Source: Pseudomonas sp. B21-028 (GTDB taxonomy: Bacteria > Pseudomonadota > Gammaproteobacteria > Pseudomonadales > Pseudomonadaceae). Taken from it: a stretch of 64,000 bases of DNA. The position numbers were made by a program, and so were the translations under genes. The notes beneath the pieces were generated by a model. The model did not search any database. It was not told the origin of the DNA and worked only from the letters and a program-made list of their open reading frames with translations. The stretch lies in NCBI RefSeq assembly GCF_024749045.1, contig NZ_CP087184.1:3596001-3660000 (forward strand), given 5' to 3'. Shown piece after piece: positions 37,853 through 48,123 of this stretch. The stretch's first letter is position 1. Each line of letters starts with the position of its first letter.

Positions 37853-38815
37853 ATGGCGGTGCAAATAGCGGTCATCGACGATTGGCAAGACGTGGCACGG
37901 GACGTGGTGGACTGGTCGGCCCTGGACAGCATCGGCCAGGTCACGTTCCTGCGTGACTACCCTGCCGACCGCGACACCCTCGCCGAACGTCTGGCACCCT
38001 TCGAGGTGATTTGCGTGATGCGCGAACGCACGGCATTCGACGCAGGCCTGCTGCGTCGCCTGCCGAATCTCAAGCTGGTACTCACCGGCGGCATGCGCAA
38101 TGCCGCCCTCGACCTCAAGGCCGCTGCCGAGCTGGGCATCCAGGTGTGCGGCACCGAAAGCTACAAGCACGCGGCCCCCGAACTGACCTGGGCGCTGGTG
38201 ATGGCCCTGAGCCGCAATCTTGTCCAGGAAGCCAATGCCCTGCGTGCGGGCCTGTGGCAGCAGGGCCTCGGTGGCGACTTGCACGGCAAGACCCTCGCCA
38301 TCCTCGGCCTGGGCAGCATCGGCAAGCGAGTGGCACAGTTCGGCCAGGTGTTCGGCATGCGGGTGATCGCCTGGAGCCAGAACCTCACCGCCGAGCAGGC
38401 CGCCGAGGTGGGCGTGACCTACGTGAGCAAACAGCAGTTGTTCGAGCAGGCAGACATTCTCTCGATCCATCTGGTGCTGGGTGAACGTACCCGAGGCCTG
38501 GTGGACGCCCAGGCGCTGGCGTGGATGAAACCCGAGGCGCTGCTGGTCAACACCGCACGGGGGCCAATCGTCGATGAAAACGCGCTGATCGATGCCCTGC
38601 GCCACAAACGCCTGGCCGGCGCCGCCCTGGATGTATTCGCCCAGGAACCCCTGCCTGTCGATCACCCGTTCCGAACGCTGGACAACGTACTGGCCACGCC
38701 GCACGTGGGTTATGTCAGCCGGCAGAACTACAGGCAGTTCTATGGGCAGATGATCGAAGACCTGCAAGCCTGGGCGGCCGGCGCACCGATCCGCTTGCTG
38801 ACCTCGACCGGCTGA
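37853..38815 (+). CDS. D-2-hydroxyacid dehydrogenase family oxidoreductase
   Basis: The 320-residue protein has the Rossmann motif LGLGSIGKRVAQF, the catalytic-domain signature HLVLGERTRGLVD, the NTARGPIVDE loop and a late catalytic His in ATPHVGYVSRQN. These fit NAD-dependent 2-hydroxyacid dehydrogenases (reversible reduction of a 2-oxo acid). It is cytoplasmic. It lies 11 bases after the hydrolase gene, a plausible two-gene operon. The exact substrate cannot be read from the sequence. Confidence 0.88.
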   Translation: MAVQIAVIDDWQDVARDVVDWSALDSIGQVTFLRDYPADRDTLAERLAPFEVICVMRERTAFDAGLLRRLPNLKLVLTGGMRNAALDLKAAAELGIQVCGTESYKHAAPELTWALVMALSRNLVQEANALRAGLWQQGLGGDLHGKTLAILGLGSIGKRVAQFGQVFGMRVIAWSQNLTAEQAAEVGVTYVSKQQLFEQADILSIHLVLGERTRGLVDAQALAWMKPEALLVNTARGPIVDENALIDALRHKRLAGAALDVFAQEPLPVDHPFRTLDNVLATPHVGYVSRQNYRQFYGQMIEDLQAWAAGAPIRLLTSTG

Positions 38816-38824
38816 CAGATCGTT

Positions 38825-38984
38825 ATCACGAGCAGGCTCGCTCCCACATGGGCTCTCCTGTGATAGCAAGATCCGAAGCCACTGCAGATCTCCTGTGGGA
38901 GCGAGCCTGCTCGCGATAGCGGTGGATCAGTCGATGAAGATCTTGACTGTGCTGACGCTATCGCGAGCAGGCTCGCTCCCACAA
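38825..38984. repeat. family 1 REP arm plus a full REPIN
   Basis: A single arm CACGAGCAGGCTCGCTCCCACA (38825-38849) is followed after 42 bases by a two-arm REPIN (38892-38984). The sequence between the two matches nothing else I can name. It lies after the dehydrogenase gene. Confidence 0.88.
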
Positions 38985-39494
38985 AAAACAGAATTTCCTT
39001 CATCGGAAGAGCTATCAAAACGCCTCTATTTCGCGCGCACTCCAATGGTGCATCCCGTCACCCGGTCGCGCACGTCGATGAAACCACTCCTCCCCCTTAC
39101 CGCATTTTTATTTCAGATAAGTGCACTTCGTCGGCGCGTATCTCCCGCCGTCATGTAAGACATTGCCGACAAAAAACGTGATTGTCCGACAAATCGACGA
39201 AGCGCACCGCACCGCTCTAGGTTCTGTCCTAGACTGCCGATCCCGGAGGAAAACCGACCGGTCATTTCGACGAAAAAAAGTCGAAACTTTTCGCAACGGC
39301 GACGGGTCAGGTTAGAGGTAGGGCAACAGCGGCTGGTGCAGTCCTTGCACAGTCCCATTACCTGATTCGCTTAGCCGCATTGGGCAGCGCTTCGCTCTCC
39401 TTGCGTAGCGCTTGTGCGCCTGGCCGCAGGATTCGGCCAATGAAACAACAGCTCTGGCGCGTGCCGGAAACAGATCGAGATACAGGAGATACTT
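38985..39494. promoter_or_regulatory. long leader/upstream region of the glgA operon with two hairpins
   Basis: About 510 bases with no supported gene. Two clear small palindromes are CTAGG/CCTAG (39217-39232) and TTTCGAC/GTCGAAA (39265-39286, loop of A's). They lie before the glgA start and could be operators or leader hairpins. AT-rich runs around 39105-39180 are the most likely promoter area. The length suggests regulation worth testing. Confidence 0.45.
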
Positions 39495-41066
39495 ATGATC
39501 AGTGCTGCCTTGGAACCCCAGCAAGTCCGTTCACAACTACCGCCGGCGGCTGAATCGCCGACGGCACCGGTGCTGTCCACCGGAGGCAAGGCACTGCTCC
39601 CCGTCGTCCGCCAGAACCCCAACCGCAAGAAAGTTTTATTCGTCACTTCGGAAATCGCCGACCTGGTGAAGACCGGGGGGCTGGGCGACGTCTCGTCCGC
39701 ACTGCCCCGGGCGATGGCCGGCCTGCATGATGTCCGGGTGCTGATCCCCGGTTATCCGCAGGTGATGAACAGCGGTAATCCGATCCACATCGTTGGTGAA
39801 CTCGGCGGCCATGCGGCCCTGCCACCCTGCAAGATCGGACGCATGGACATGGCCGACGGCCTGGTGATCTACGTGCTGATCTGCCCCGAACTCTTTGCCC
39901 GCGAAGGCTCGCCCTACGGCGCCAACAATGGCCGCGACTGGCCGGATAACCACATCCGCTTCGCACGCCTGGGCCTGGCCGCTGCGGACATCGCCGCCAA
40001 CCTGGCACAGATCCACTGGTGCCCCGACCTGGTCCATGCCCATGACTGGCCGGCCGGGCTGGCACCCGCCTACATGCACTGGCGCGGACAACGCACACCG
40101 ACCCTGTTCACCATCCATAACCTGGCGTACCAGGGCGTCGTGAGCCTGGCCTCCTGCCCTGAGCTGGGCATTCCCGAGCACGCGCTGCAGCAGGAAGGCA
40201 TGGAGTTCTACGGCAAGCTGTCGTTTCTCAAGGCGGGCATGGCCTATTCCAGCCATATCACCACGGTCAGCGCCACCTATGCCCAGGAAATCACCACCCC
40301 GGCGTTCGGCTGCGGGCTCGACGGTTTCCTCGCGGCCAAGACCCAACAAGGCTTGCTCAGCGGGATCCCCAACGGCATCGACGAAAGCTGGGATTCGGCC
40401 ACCGACACGCACCTGTTCCGCAAATTCGCCATTGGCGACTGGGAGGGCAAGGCGGTGAACGCCGCCCACGTGCGTGAACTGTTCGGCCTCGATGAATCCA
40501 AGGGCCCGTTGTTCGCCGTGGTATCGCGCCTGGTGTACCAGAAAGGCCTGGACCTGACCGAAGCCGTGGCCGAATTCATCGTCGAGTCCGGCGGCCAGAT
40601 CGCCATCATCGGCCGTGGCGAACCGGAAGAAGAACAGGCCATGCGCGAGCTGGCGCTGCGTTTCCCCGGTCGGATCGGCGTGCGCATCGGCTTCAACGAG
40701 ACCGACGCACGGCGGATGTTCGCCGGCAGCGACTTCCTGCTGATGCCATCGCGCTATGAACCCTGCGGCCTGAGCCAGATGTACGCCCAGCGCTTCGGCT
40801 CGCTGCCGGTGGCGCGCAATACCGGCGGCCTGGCGGACACCATCGAAGACGGCATTACCGGCTTTCTGTTCGCCGAGTCCACCGTGGACAGCTACAAGCA
40901 GGCACTGAGCCGGGCCTTCAAGGTCTTCGCCTTCCCCGAACTGCTCAACGCCATGCGCTGCCGGGCGATGTCGGCGCCTTTCAACTGGTGCCAGGCGGTC
41001 GAACCCTACGCCGAACTCTACGAACAACTGGTGGCGAAATCCCTGGGTAAATCGGCCAGACAATGA
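39495..41066 (+). CDS. glgA: glycogen synthase, ADP-glucose type
   Basis: The 523-residue GT5 enzyme adds glucose from ADP-glucose to alpha-1,4-glucan. The ADP-glucose loop KTGGLGDV is near residue 55, preceded by an extra N-terminal segment of about 35 residues. The C-terminal half has VVSRLVYQKGLDLT, PSRYEPCGLSQMYAQRFG and NTGGLADTI. AGGAGATACTT precedes the ATG. It is the first gene of glgA-treZ-malQ-treY-DUF2934-glgX, with treZ starting eight bases after its stop. No ADP-glucose pyrophosphorylase gene (glgC) is visible in the window. Confidence 0.95.
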   Translation: MISAALEPQQVRSQLPPAAESPTAPVLSTGGKALLPVVRQNPNRKKVLFVTSEIADLVKTGGLGDVSSALPRAMAGLHDVRVLIPGYPQVMNSGNPIHIVGELGGHAALPPCKIGRMDMADGLVIYVLICPELFAREGSPYGANNGRDWPDNHIRFARLGLAAADIAANLAQIHWCPDLVHAHDWPAGLAPAYMHWRGQRTPTLFTIHNLAYQGVVSLASCPELGIPEHALQQEGMEFYGKLSFLKAGMAYSSHITTVSATYAQEITTPAFGCGLDGFLAAKTQQGLLSGIPNGIDESWDSATDTHLFRKFAIGDWEGKAVNAAHVRELFGLDESKGPLFAVVSRLVYQKGLDLTEAVAEFIVESGGQIAIIGRGEPEEEQAMRELALRFPGRIGVRIGFNETDARRMFAGSDFLLMPSRYEPCGLSQMYAQRFGSLPVARNTGGLADTIEDGITGFLFAESTVDSYKQALSRAFKVFAFPELLNAMRCRAMSAPFNWCQAVEPYAELYEQLVAKSLGKSARQ

Positions 41067-41074
41067 GGTGATCG

Positions 41075-42877
41075 ATGCCGTCAAGGACGCCTGACACCTG
41101 GACCCACGGCGCGACCATGCTTGATGCCGAGCACACGCGTTTCGCCCTGTGGGCCCCGGATGCGTTTTACGTCAGTGTCGAATTCGACACTGGCGAATCA
41201 ATACCACTGCTGCCCCAAGCCAACGGCTGGTTCATGATCCAGACCCGTTGCCCTGCTGGTACTCGCTACCGCTACAACATCGACGGAGAATTGGAGGTAC
41301 CCGACCCCGCCTCCCGTGCCCAGGCCGGAGACATCGACCGCCCCAGCGTGGTGGTCGATCCCCACGCTTATCAATGGCGCCACACCCAATGGTCCGGCCG
41401 CCCCTGGTACGAAGCGGTGATCTATGAATTGCACGTCGGCACCCTCGGTGGCTTCGAGGGGGTCGAGCAGCAACTGGCACGCCTGGCCGGGCTGGGTGTC
41501 ACCGCCATCGAACTGATGCCCCTGGCGCAGTTCCCCGGTGATCGCAACTGGGGTTATGACGGCGTCCTGCCCTATGCGCCCCAGGCGTCCTACGGCACGC
41601 CGGAACAGCTCAAGCACCTGATCGACAGCGCCCACGGTCATGGCCTGGCGGTGATCCTGGATGTGGTCTACAACCACTTCGGCCCCGATGGCAATTACCT
41701 GCATCGCTACGCCAAGGGTTTCTTTCGCGAAGACAAGCACACGCCCTGGGGCGCGGCCATCGATTTCCGTCGCCGCGAAGTGCGGGACTTCTTCATCGAC
41801 AATGCGCTCATGTGGTTGCTGGAATACCGCTTCGACGGCTTGCGCCTGGATGCCGTGCACGCGATTGAAGACCCGGACTTTCTCCAGGAGCTGGCCGCCA
41901 GGGTGCGTCAACAGGTCGACCCGGCGCGGCATGTCTGGCTGACCGTGGAAAACGAACACAACCAGGCCAGCCTGCTCGAGCAGGGTTACGACGCCCAGTG
42001 GAACGACGACGGCCATAACGCCCTGCACGTGTTGCTCACCGGGGAAACCGACGCCTATTACGCCGACTATGCCGAACAGCCCACGGAAAAACTGGCACGC
42101 TGCCTCAGCCAGGGCTTCGTGTTCCAGGGCCATCTCAACCGCCACGGCGAGCCCCGGGGCGAACCCAGCGGTCATTTGCCCGCCAACGCCTTCGTGCTGT
42201 TTCTGCAGAATCATGACCAGATCGGCAACCGGGCCCTGGGCGAACGCCTGCACCAATTGGCCCCGCCCCAAGCCCTGCAGGCGGCGACAGTGCTTCTTCT
42301 ACTGAGTCCGATGATTCCGTTGCTGTTCATGGGTGACGAAGTGCTCGCCGAACAGCCGTTCCTGTTTTTCACCAGCCACCACGGTGAGCTGGCGGAGCTG
42401 GTGCGTGAGGGTCGGCGCAACGAGTTCAAGGCCTTCAGCGCCTTTGCCGATCCCGAGAAACGCGAACGCATTCCCGATCCCAACGCAGCCGCCACGTTCG
42501 ATGCTTCACGGCCGAATCTGGAGTCCCGTAGGCCGGAGCAGCAAGCCAGCGAGGCGCTGTACCGTCAGTTGCTGAAAATCCGTCGCGAAGAGATCGTCCC
42601 GCGCCTGCCCGCGATCCAGGCATTGGGGGCCGACGTGCTGGGCCACGGCGCGATCAGTGCACGCTGGCGGATGGAGGATGGCAGCGTGCTGCGCATCGAC
42701 CTGAACCTCAGCGAGCAGCCGGTTGAACACAGCGCCCCGGAGGAGGCGCGCATTCTTTTCGAACATCCGCAGCAAGCCATGGGTCTGTTGGAACAGGGTG
42801 CTCTTGCGCCCTACAGCGCGCTGGTCACTCTGACGCAAGCGGCAACGTTGCCCAACATTATTGGAGAGCGCCCATGA
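41075..42877 (+). CDS. treZ: malto-oligosyltrehalose trehalohydrolase
   Basis: The 600-residue GH13 enzyme releases trehalose from maltooligosyltrehalose. It has an N-terminal carbohydrate-binding beta-domain (to about 110), then the (beta/alpha)8 domain: DVVYNHFGPDGNY, DGLRLDAVHAIED (nucleophile Asp) and VENEHNQ (acid Glu), with LQNHDQIGNR late in the barrel. GAGGTGATCG precedes the ATG. It overlaps malQ by four bases and works with TreY further down the operon. Length and motifs are normal. Confidence 0.95.
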   Translation: MPSRTPDTWTHGATMLDAEHTRFALWAPDAFYVSVEFDTGESIPLLPQANGWFMIQTRCPAGTRYRYNIDGELEVPDPASRAQAGDIDRPSVVVDPHAYQWRHTQWSGRPWYEAVIYELHVGTLGGFEGVEQQLARLAGLGVTAIELMPLAQFPGDRNWGYDGVLPYAPQASYGTPEQLKHLIDSAHGHGLAVILDVVYNHFGPDGNYLHRYAKGFFREDKHTPWGAAIDFRRREVRDFFIDNALMWLLEYRFDGLRLDAVHAIEDPDFLQELAARVRQQVDPARHVWLTVENEHNQASLLEQGYDAQWNDDGHNALHVLLTGETDAYYADYAEQPTEKLARCLSQGFVFQGHLNRHGEPRGEPSGHLPANAFVLFLQNHDQIGNRALGERLHQLAPPQALQAATVLLLLSPMIPLLFMGDEVLAEQPFLFFTSHHGELAELVREGRRNEFKAFSAFADPEKRERIPDPNAAATFDASRPNLESRRPEQQASEALYRQLLKIRREEIVPRLPAIQALGADVLGHGAISARWRMEDGSVLRIDLNLSEQPVEHSAPEEARILFEHPQQAMGLLEQGALAPYSALVTLTQAATLPNIIGERP

Positions 42878-44952
42878 GCGATGCGCAACTGGAAATCCTC
42901 GCCGGCCGCGCGGGCCTGGCGGTGGACTGGATCGACGCCAATGGCCGGGCCCAGAAAGTCTCGCCGGCGGTATTGCGCTCGGTCCTGACGGGCCTGGGCC
43001 ATCCGGCCGGCAGTGCCCAGGAAATCGACGCCAGTCTTTTGCAATTGCAGGAAGATCAGCAGAACCATCGTCTACCCCCCTTGATCACCGCCGACGTCGG
43101 CGCCAGCGTCGACCTGAGCCGCTATTTCGAAGGCTCGATGCCCTGCGAAATCCAGCTCGAAGACGGCGCGACGCTGAACCTGAAGCTCGACGCCGACGCG
43201 AAGCTGCCGGGGATGGTCCCGGTGGGCTACCAGCAGGTCCGCATCCAGGACCAGCATTTCACCCTGGCCGTCGCGCCCGCCCGCTGCTACAGCGTGGCCG
43301 AGGCCGTCGACGACCCGACGCCCCGGGCCTGGGGCTTGAGCGCACAGCTGTATGCGCTGCGCCGCCCTGGCGACGGCGGCTTCGGCGACACCCAGGCGCT
43401 GGAAGAACTGGCACGGGTGGCCGGCGAGCGCGGTGCCGAAGCCCTGGCTATCAGCCCGATACACGCGATGTTCAGCAGCGACACCGGGCGCTATAGCCCC
43501 TACTCGCCATCGAGCCGCCTGTTCCTCAACAGCCTGTATGCCGCGCCAGGCACGATCCTGGGTGAACGCGCCTTGCGCACGGCGATCGACGCCACGGGCC
43601 TGGTCAATCAACTGCGCCATCTCGAAGAACAGCCCCTGGTTGACTGGCCGGTGGCGGCCGAGGCCAAGCAGAAAATCCTCCGTGCCCTGTACGACGGCTT
43701 CAGCCAGGGCGAGCATCCGCTACATGAAGACTTCAGCAGTTTCCGCCACACCAGCGGCGAAGCCCTGGAAAACCACTGCCGTTTCGAGGCCCTGCAAGCG
43801 GATCGCGCCGCTCGCGGCGAAAGCCTCGATTGGCGCCAATGGCCCGAAGAGTGGCGCAACCCGCGCAGTGCGGCGCTGGCGCGTTTCGCCGAGGAAAACG
43901 CCGACGAAATCGGTTACTACGCCTTTTGCCAATGGCTGATTGCACGATGCCTGGAGCGGGCCCAGAGCGCCGCCAGATCCAGCGGCATGGGCATCGGCCT
44001 GATCGCCGACCTGGCGGTGGGTGCCGACGGCGCCGGCAGCCAGGCCTGGAGCCGCCAGGATGAGTTGCTGGCCGCGCTGACCGTGGGCGCGCCACCGGAC
44101 ATCCTCAATCGTTCCGGCCAGGGCTGGGGCATCTCGGCGTTTTCACCGGAAGGCCTGGTGCGCAACGGCTTTCGCGCCTTCATTGAAATGTTGCGGGCCA
44201 ACTTTGCCCATGCCGGCGGCTTGCGCATCGATCACGTCATGGGCCTGCAACGACTGTGGGTGATCCCCAACGACGCGCCGCCCTCCGAAGGCGCCTACCT
44301 GTATTATCCGGTGGACGACTTACTGCGCCTGCTGGCCCTCGAATCCCATCGTCATCAAGCCATCGTGCTCGGCGAAGACCTCGGCACCGTGCCCGATGGG
44401 CTGCGGGAGAAGCTCAGCGCCCGCTCGATCCTGGGCATGCGGGTGCTGTTGTTCGAACAAGACAACACCCGCTTCAAGCCCATTCTCGATTGGCCGGACA
44501 ACGCCCTGGCGACCACCAGCACCCATGACCTGCCGACCCTCAACGGCTGGTGGCATGGTCATGACATCGACTGGAACGCCCGGCTGGACCTGATCGACTC
44601 CCACACCGAAATGGATTGGCGTCGTCACCGCGAACGTGAGCGCGAGGGCCTGCGCGACGTGTTGAACCAGGACCCGCAGAACTTTCGCGAAGAACATCGC
44701 GAGACCGATCAGGTACTGGACGCCAGCGTGCGCTTTCTTGGCCATACCCGTGCGCCGCTGGTGCTGCTGCCGCTCGAAGACGCCCTGGGCATCGACGAGC
44801 AGGCCAACCTGCCCGGCACCACCGACACTCATCCCAATTGGCGCAGGCGCCTGCCCGGCGAGAGCCAGGCGCTGCTGGATGGCCCGGACGCCGCCCGGCG
44901 TCTGGAAATACTCGCCTGCGCGAGGCTTCAGGCGAACGAGCGTGACCAATGA
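42874..44952 (+). CDS. malQ: 4-alpha-glucanotransferase (amylomaltase)
   Basis: The 692-residue GH77 enzyme moves alpha-1,4-glucan segments between acceptors. The catalytic Asp is in GLRIDHVMGLQRL and the acid Glu in GEDLGTVP; TSTHDLPTLNGWW is a later conserved block. An N-terminal extension of about 140 residues is normal for proteobacterial MalQ. It overlaps treZ upstream and treY downstream by four bases each, so the three are translationally coupled. It probably recycles short maltodextrins left by the trehalose and glycogen enzymes. Confidence 0.95.
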   Translation: MSDAQLEILAGRAGLAVDWIDANGRAQKVSPAVLRSVLTGLGHPAGSAQEIDASLLQLQEDQQNHRLPPLITADVGASVDLSRYFEGSMPCEIQLEDGATLNLKLDADAKLPGMVPVGYQQVRIQDQHFTLAVAPARCYSVAEAVDDPTPRAWGLSAQLYALRRPGDGGFGDTQALEELARVAGERGAEALAISPIHAMFSSDTGRYSPYSPSSRLFLNSLYAAPGTILGERALRTAIDATGLVNQLRHLEEQPLVDWPVAAEAKQKILRALYDGFSQGEHPLHEDFSSFRHTSGEALENHCRFEALQADRAARGESLDWRQWPEEWRNPRSAALARFAEENADEIGYYAFCQWLIARCLERAQSAARSSGMGIGLIADLAVGADGAGSQAWSRQDELLAALTVGAPPDILNRSGQGWGISAFSPEGLVRNGFRAFIEMLRANFAHAGGLRIDHVMGLQRLWVIPNDAPPSEGAYLYYPVDDLLRLLALESHRHQAIVLGEDLGTVPDGLREKLSARSILGMRVLLFEQDNTRFKPILDWPDNALATTSTHDLPTLNGWWHGHDIDWNARLDLIDSHTEMDWRRHREREREGLRDVLNQDPQNFREEHRETDQVLDASVRFLGHTRAPLVLLPLEDALGIDEQANLPGTTDTHPNWRRRLPGESQALLDGPDAARRLEILACARLQANERDQ

Positions 44953-47735
44953 AACAGACGTCGACCCAACCGCTGCGGGCAACCCTGCGCCTGCAGTTCC
45001 ATAAAGGCTTCACCCTGGACGATGCGGTACCGCTGGTGCCGTACTTCGCCTCGCTGGGCATCAGTCACGTGTATGCCTCGCCCCTGCTCAAGGCCCGCGC
45101 CGGCTCGATGCACGGCTACGACGTGGTCGACCCGACCCTGGTCAACCCCGAACTGGGGGGCGAAGCCGCGCTCAAGCGCCTGGTGGCAACTTTGCGCGAG
45201 CATCGGATGGGCCTGATCCTCGACATCGTGTCCAATCACATGGCCGTCGGTGGTAACGACAACCCCTGGTGGCTTGACCTGCTGGAGTGGGGGCGCCTGA
45301 GCCCCTATGGCCAGTTCTTCGATATCCAGTGGCACTCTCCCGATCCGCTGATGGAAGGCCAGCTGCTGCTGCCATTCCTGGGCAGCGACTACGGCGTGGC
45401 ATTGCAGGAAGGAACGCTGAAGCTGCGCTTCGATCCTGCCCTGGGCCGCTTCTATGTCGAGCACTACGAGCATCACTTTCCCATCTGTCCGATGCAGTAC
45501 GGCGAACTGCTCAGGCCCGCCGACACCTTGCCGGCCGAACAGGCCGATTCCCTCAAGGCCCTGGCGGAGCGTTTCACCACGCTGAACTACCAGACCGACG
45601 CCCATAGCCTCGCCCGCCCGCTCCAGCAGGAATTGAGCGAACTGGCTACGCAGGCGCAAATCCTGAGCGCCATCGAAGACAACCTGCGCGGTTACGATTC
45701 CGAGCAGCCCGAGGGTTTCCAGCGCCTGCATGAATTGCTGGAACGCCAGAGCTACCGCCTCGCCAGTTGGCGCACGGCGGCGGACGACATCAACTGGCGG
45801 CGGTTTTTCGATGTCAACGAACTGGGTGGCCTGCGGGTCGAACGCCCGGCGGTGTTTGAAGCCACTCACGCAAAGATTTTCGAGCTGATCCGCGACGGAC
45901 TGGTAGACGGGCTGCGGATCGACCACATCGATGGCCTGGCCGACCCTCGCGGTTACTGTCGCAAATTGCGCAGGCGCGTCGATGCGCTGTCCCCGTCACG
46001 ACACTTGCCGATCTTCGTCGAGAAAATCCTCGGCGATGGCGAGACGTTGCGCCGGGATTGGAACATCGATGGCAGCACCGGCTACGAATTCATGAACCAG
46101 GTTTCGCTGCTGCAGCATGATCCAAGCGGTGCCGCCCTCCTCGCCGAATTCTGGAACCGCCATAGCGAACGGCCGGCGCACTTCATCGAAGAAGCCCGCC
46201 TGGCCCGCCAGCAGATTCTCAATGGTTCCCTGGCTGGGGACTTCGAGAGCGTCGCCCAGGCCCTGCTCCAAGTCGCCCGGGATGACGTGATGACCCGCGA
46301 CCTGACCCTCGGCGCGATTCGCCGGGCGTTGCAGGAGCTCATCGTGCACTTCCCGGTGTACCGCACCTACATCAGCCCCTTGGGCCGTGGCGCCGAGGAC
46401 GAGGTTTTTTTCCGCCAGGCCCTGGAAGGCGCCAGGCAGACCCTCGGCGAAGCCGACTGGCCAGTGCTCGACTGCCTGGCCGACTGGCTCGGCGGGATGC
46501 CATGGCGACAACGCCCGCGAGGGAGCCAGCGCAAGCGGCTGCGCCATGCCTGTGTGCGCTTCCAGCAGTTGACCTCGCCCGCTGCCGCCAAGGCCGTGGA
46601 GGACACGGCCCTGTATCGTTCGGCGGTCCTGCTGTCGCGCAATGACGTGGGCTACAACACCGAACGCTTCAGCGCACCGCTGCAGCAATTCCATGACGCT
46701 TGCCTGGAACGGCAGGCGCATTTTCCCGACAACCTGATCACGACTGCCACCCACGACCACAAGCGTGGTGAAGACACCCGGGCACGGCTGGCCGTGCTCA
46801 GCGAACGCGCCGACTGGTACACCGCGTGCGTCGAGCAATGGCGGATTCTGTCGCCGTCGCTGCACAGCGACCCGGCCGCGCCCTCGGCCGGCGATGAGCT
46901 GATCATGTACCAGGCGCTGCTCGGAAGCTGGCCGCTGGACCTCGATCTCAATGATCACCAGGCACTCTCGAACTACAACGAACGCCTGTGGCAGTGGCAG
47001 CGCAAGGCGTTGCGTGAAGCCAAGTTGCAAAGCAGTTGGGCGGCCGTCAACGACGCCTATGAACAGGCGACCCAAATGTTCCTCGAACGATTGTTGCTCT
47101 GCGATGAAGGATTGCCGCTGCGCAGCGCCCTCGCCGAGGCTGTCCAGTCCATCGCTCCGGCGGGCGCCCTCAACAGCCTGGCGCAGACCTTGTTGCGCAT
47201 GACCGTACCCGGCGTGCCGGATTTGTACCAGGGTGCCGAGTTCTGGGATTTCAGCCTGGTGGACCCGGATAACCGTCGCCCGGTGGACTTCGACGCGCGC
47301 CGTCAGGCGATCCAGGCCGACAGCCCTCCTGCCGAGCTGATACGCGACTGGCGCGATGGTCGGGTCAAGCAGGCCCTGATCGCCAGGACGCTGGCCTTGC
47401 GGGCCGAATACCCGCAGCTGTTCCGCCAGGGCAGCTACCAGCCCTTACCAGTGACCGGCGAACACGCGGACCGGGTCCTGGCCTTCATGCGTGAGCACGA
47501 GCAACAGCGGGCCATCGTCGTGGTACCGATCCACGCCGCCCGCCTGCTGGGCAACGGTACCGAACCCTGGGTGACCGCTTCGAACTGGGGCGATACCCGC
47601 GTTTCGTTACCGTTCGCCGTGGAGGATGGAAAACTGAAGGGACTTTTTACACGTGCAGCAGTCACACCCCAAGGGGAGTTGATGGTCAGCACCGCGCTGG
47701 GGGATTTCCCGGTCAACGTCTTTATCCCGTCTTGA
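44949..47735 (+). CDS. treY: malto-oligosyltrehalose synthase
   Basis: The 928-residue GH13 enzyme turns the reducing-end glucose of maltodextrin into an alpha,alpha-1,1 linkage, giving maltooligosyltrehalose for TreZ. It has YRLQFHKGFTLDDA-like first strand (seen as LRLQFHKGFTLDDAVPLVPY), SHVYASPLLKARAGSMHGYD, DIVSNHMAV, DGLRIDHIDGLADP (nucleophile Asp) and FVEKILGDGE (acid Glu). The large insert between strands and a late TTATHDHKRGED block are typical of TreY. It is the longest gene of the operon and overlaps malQ by four bases. Confidence 0.95.
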   Translation: MKQTSTQPLRATLRLQFHKGFTLDDAVPLVPYFASLGISHVYASPLLKARAGSMHGYDVVDPTLVNPELGGEAALKRLVATLREHRMGLILDIVSNHMAVGGNDNPWWLDLLEWGRLSPYGQFFDIQWHSPDPLMEGQLLLPFLGSDYGVALQEGTLKLRFDPALGRFYVEHYEHHFPICPMQYGELLRPADTLPAEQADSLKALAERFTTLNYQTDAHSLARPLQQELSELATQAQILSAIEDNLRGYDSEQPEGFQRLHELLERQSYRLASWRTAADDINWRRFFDVNELGGLRVERPAVFEATHAKIFELIRDGLVDGLRIDHIDGLADPRGYCRKLRRRVDALSPSRHLPIFVEKILGDGETLRRDWNIDGSTGYEFMNQVSLLQHDPSGAALLAEFWNRHSERPAHFIEEARLARQQILNGSLAGDFESVAQALLQVARDDVMTRDLTLGAIRRALQELIVHFPVYRTYISPLGRGAEDEVFFRQALEGARQTLGEADWPVLDCLADWLGGMPWRQRPRGSQRKRLRHACVRFQQLTSPAAAKAVEDTALYRSAVLLSRNDVGYNTERFSAPLQQFHDACLERQAHFPDNLITTATHDHKRGEDTRARLAVLSERADWYTACVEQWRILSPSLHSDPAAPSAGDELIMYQALLGSWPLDLDLNDHQALSNYNERLWQWQRKALREAKLQSSWAAVNDAYEQATQMFLERLLLCDEGLPLRSALAEAVQSIAPAGALNSLAQTLLRMTVPGVPDLYQGAEFWDFSLVDPDNRRPVDFDARRQAIQADSPPAELIRDWRDGRVKQALIARTLALRAEYPQLFRQGSYQPLPVTGEHADRVLAFMREHEQQRAIVVVPIHAARLLGNGTEPWVTASNWGDTRVSLPFAVEDGKLKGLFTRAAVTPQGELMVSTALGDFPVNVFIPS

Positions 47736-47755
47736 GTCATGTCAGGAGCATTGCG

Positions 47756-48097
47756 ATGAGTACCGACGATAAACGCATTCGTGAATTCGCCTATCAGATC
47801 TGGGAATCCGAAGGTAAGCCTGCCGGGCAGGAAGAGCGTCATTGGGAGATGGCGCGCAAACTGGCCGAAGCCGAAGCGCTGGCGCCGAGCAAGCCAGCCA
47901 AGGCCGCCGGCAAACCAGCCGCCAGCAAGGCCGATGGCATCAAGCCTGTGGCGGCCAAGAGCACCCCGGCCAAGGCGCCGCCAAAAAGCGCTGCGCCCAA
48001 GGCCAAGCCAGCGGCTAAACCCGCTGCGGCGGCGCCAGCGGCTGGCAAGCCGGCTGACAAAAAACCACGAGCGGCACGCAAGCCACCGGCGGTTTGA
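47756..48097 (+). CDS. DUF2934 protein with Ala/Lys/Pro tail
   Basis: The 113-residue protein starts with a DUF2934 domain (about 1-42, RIREFAYQIWESEGKPAGQEERHW), then has a low-complexity tail rich in Ala, Lys and Pro to the end. The tail resembles histone-H1-like nucleoid proteins. AGGAGCATTGCG precedes the ATG at 47756. It lies 20 bases after treY and before glgX, a position DUF2934 genes commonly hold in such glycogen clusters. A role in stress or DNA/polysaccharide binding is only a guess. Confidence 0.82.
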   Translation: MSTDDKRIREFAYQIWESEGKPAGQEERHWEMARKLAEAEALAPSKPAKAAGKPAASKADGIKPVAAKSTPAKAPPKSAAPKAKPAAKPAAAAPAAGKPADKKPRAARKPPAV

Positions 48098-48123
48098 TCC
48101 TCGGGATCAAGCAGACCGCATTT

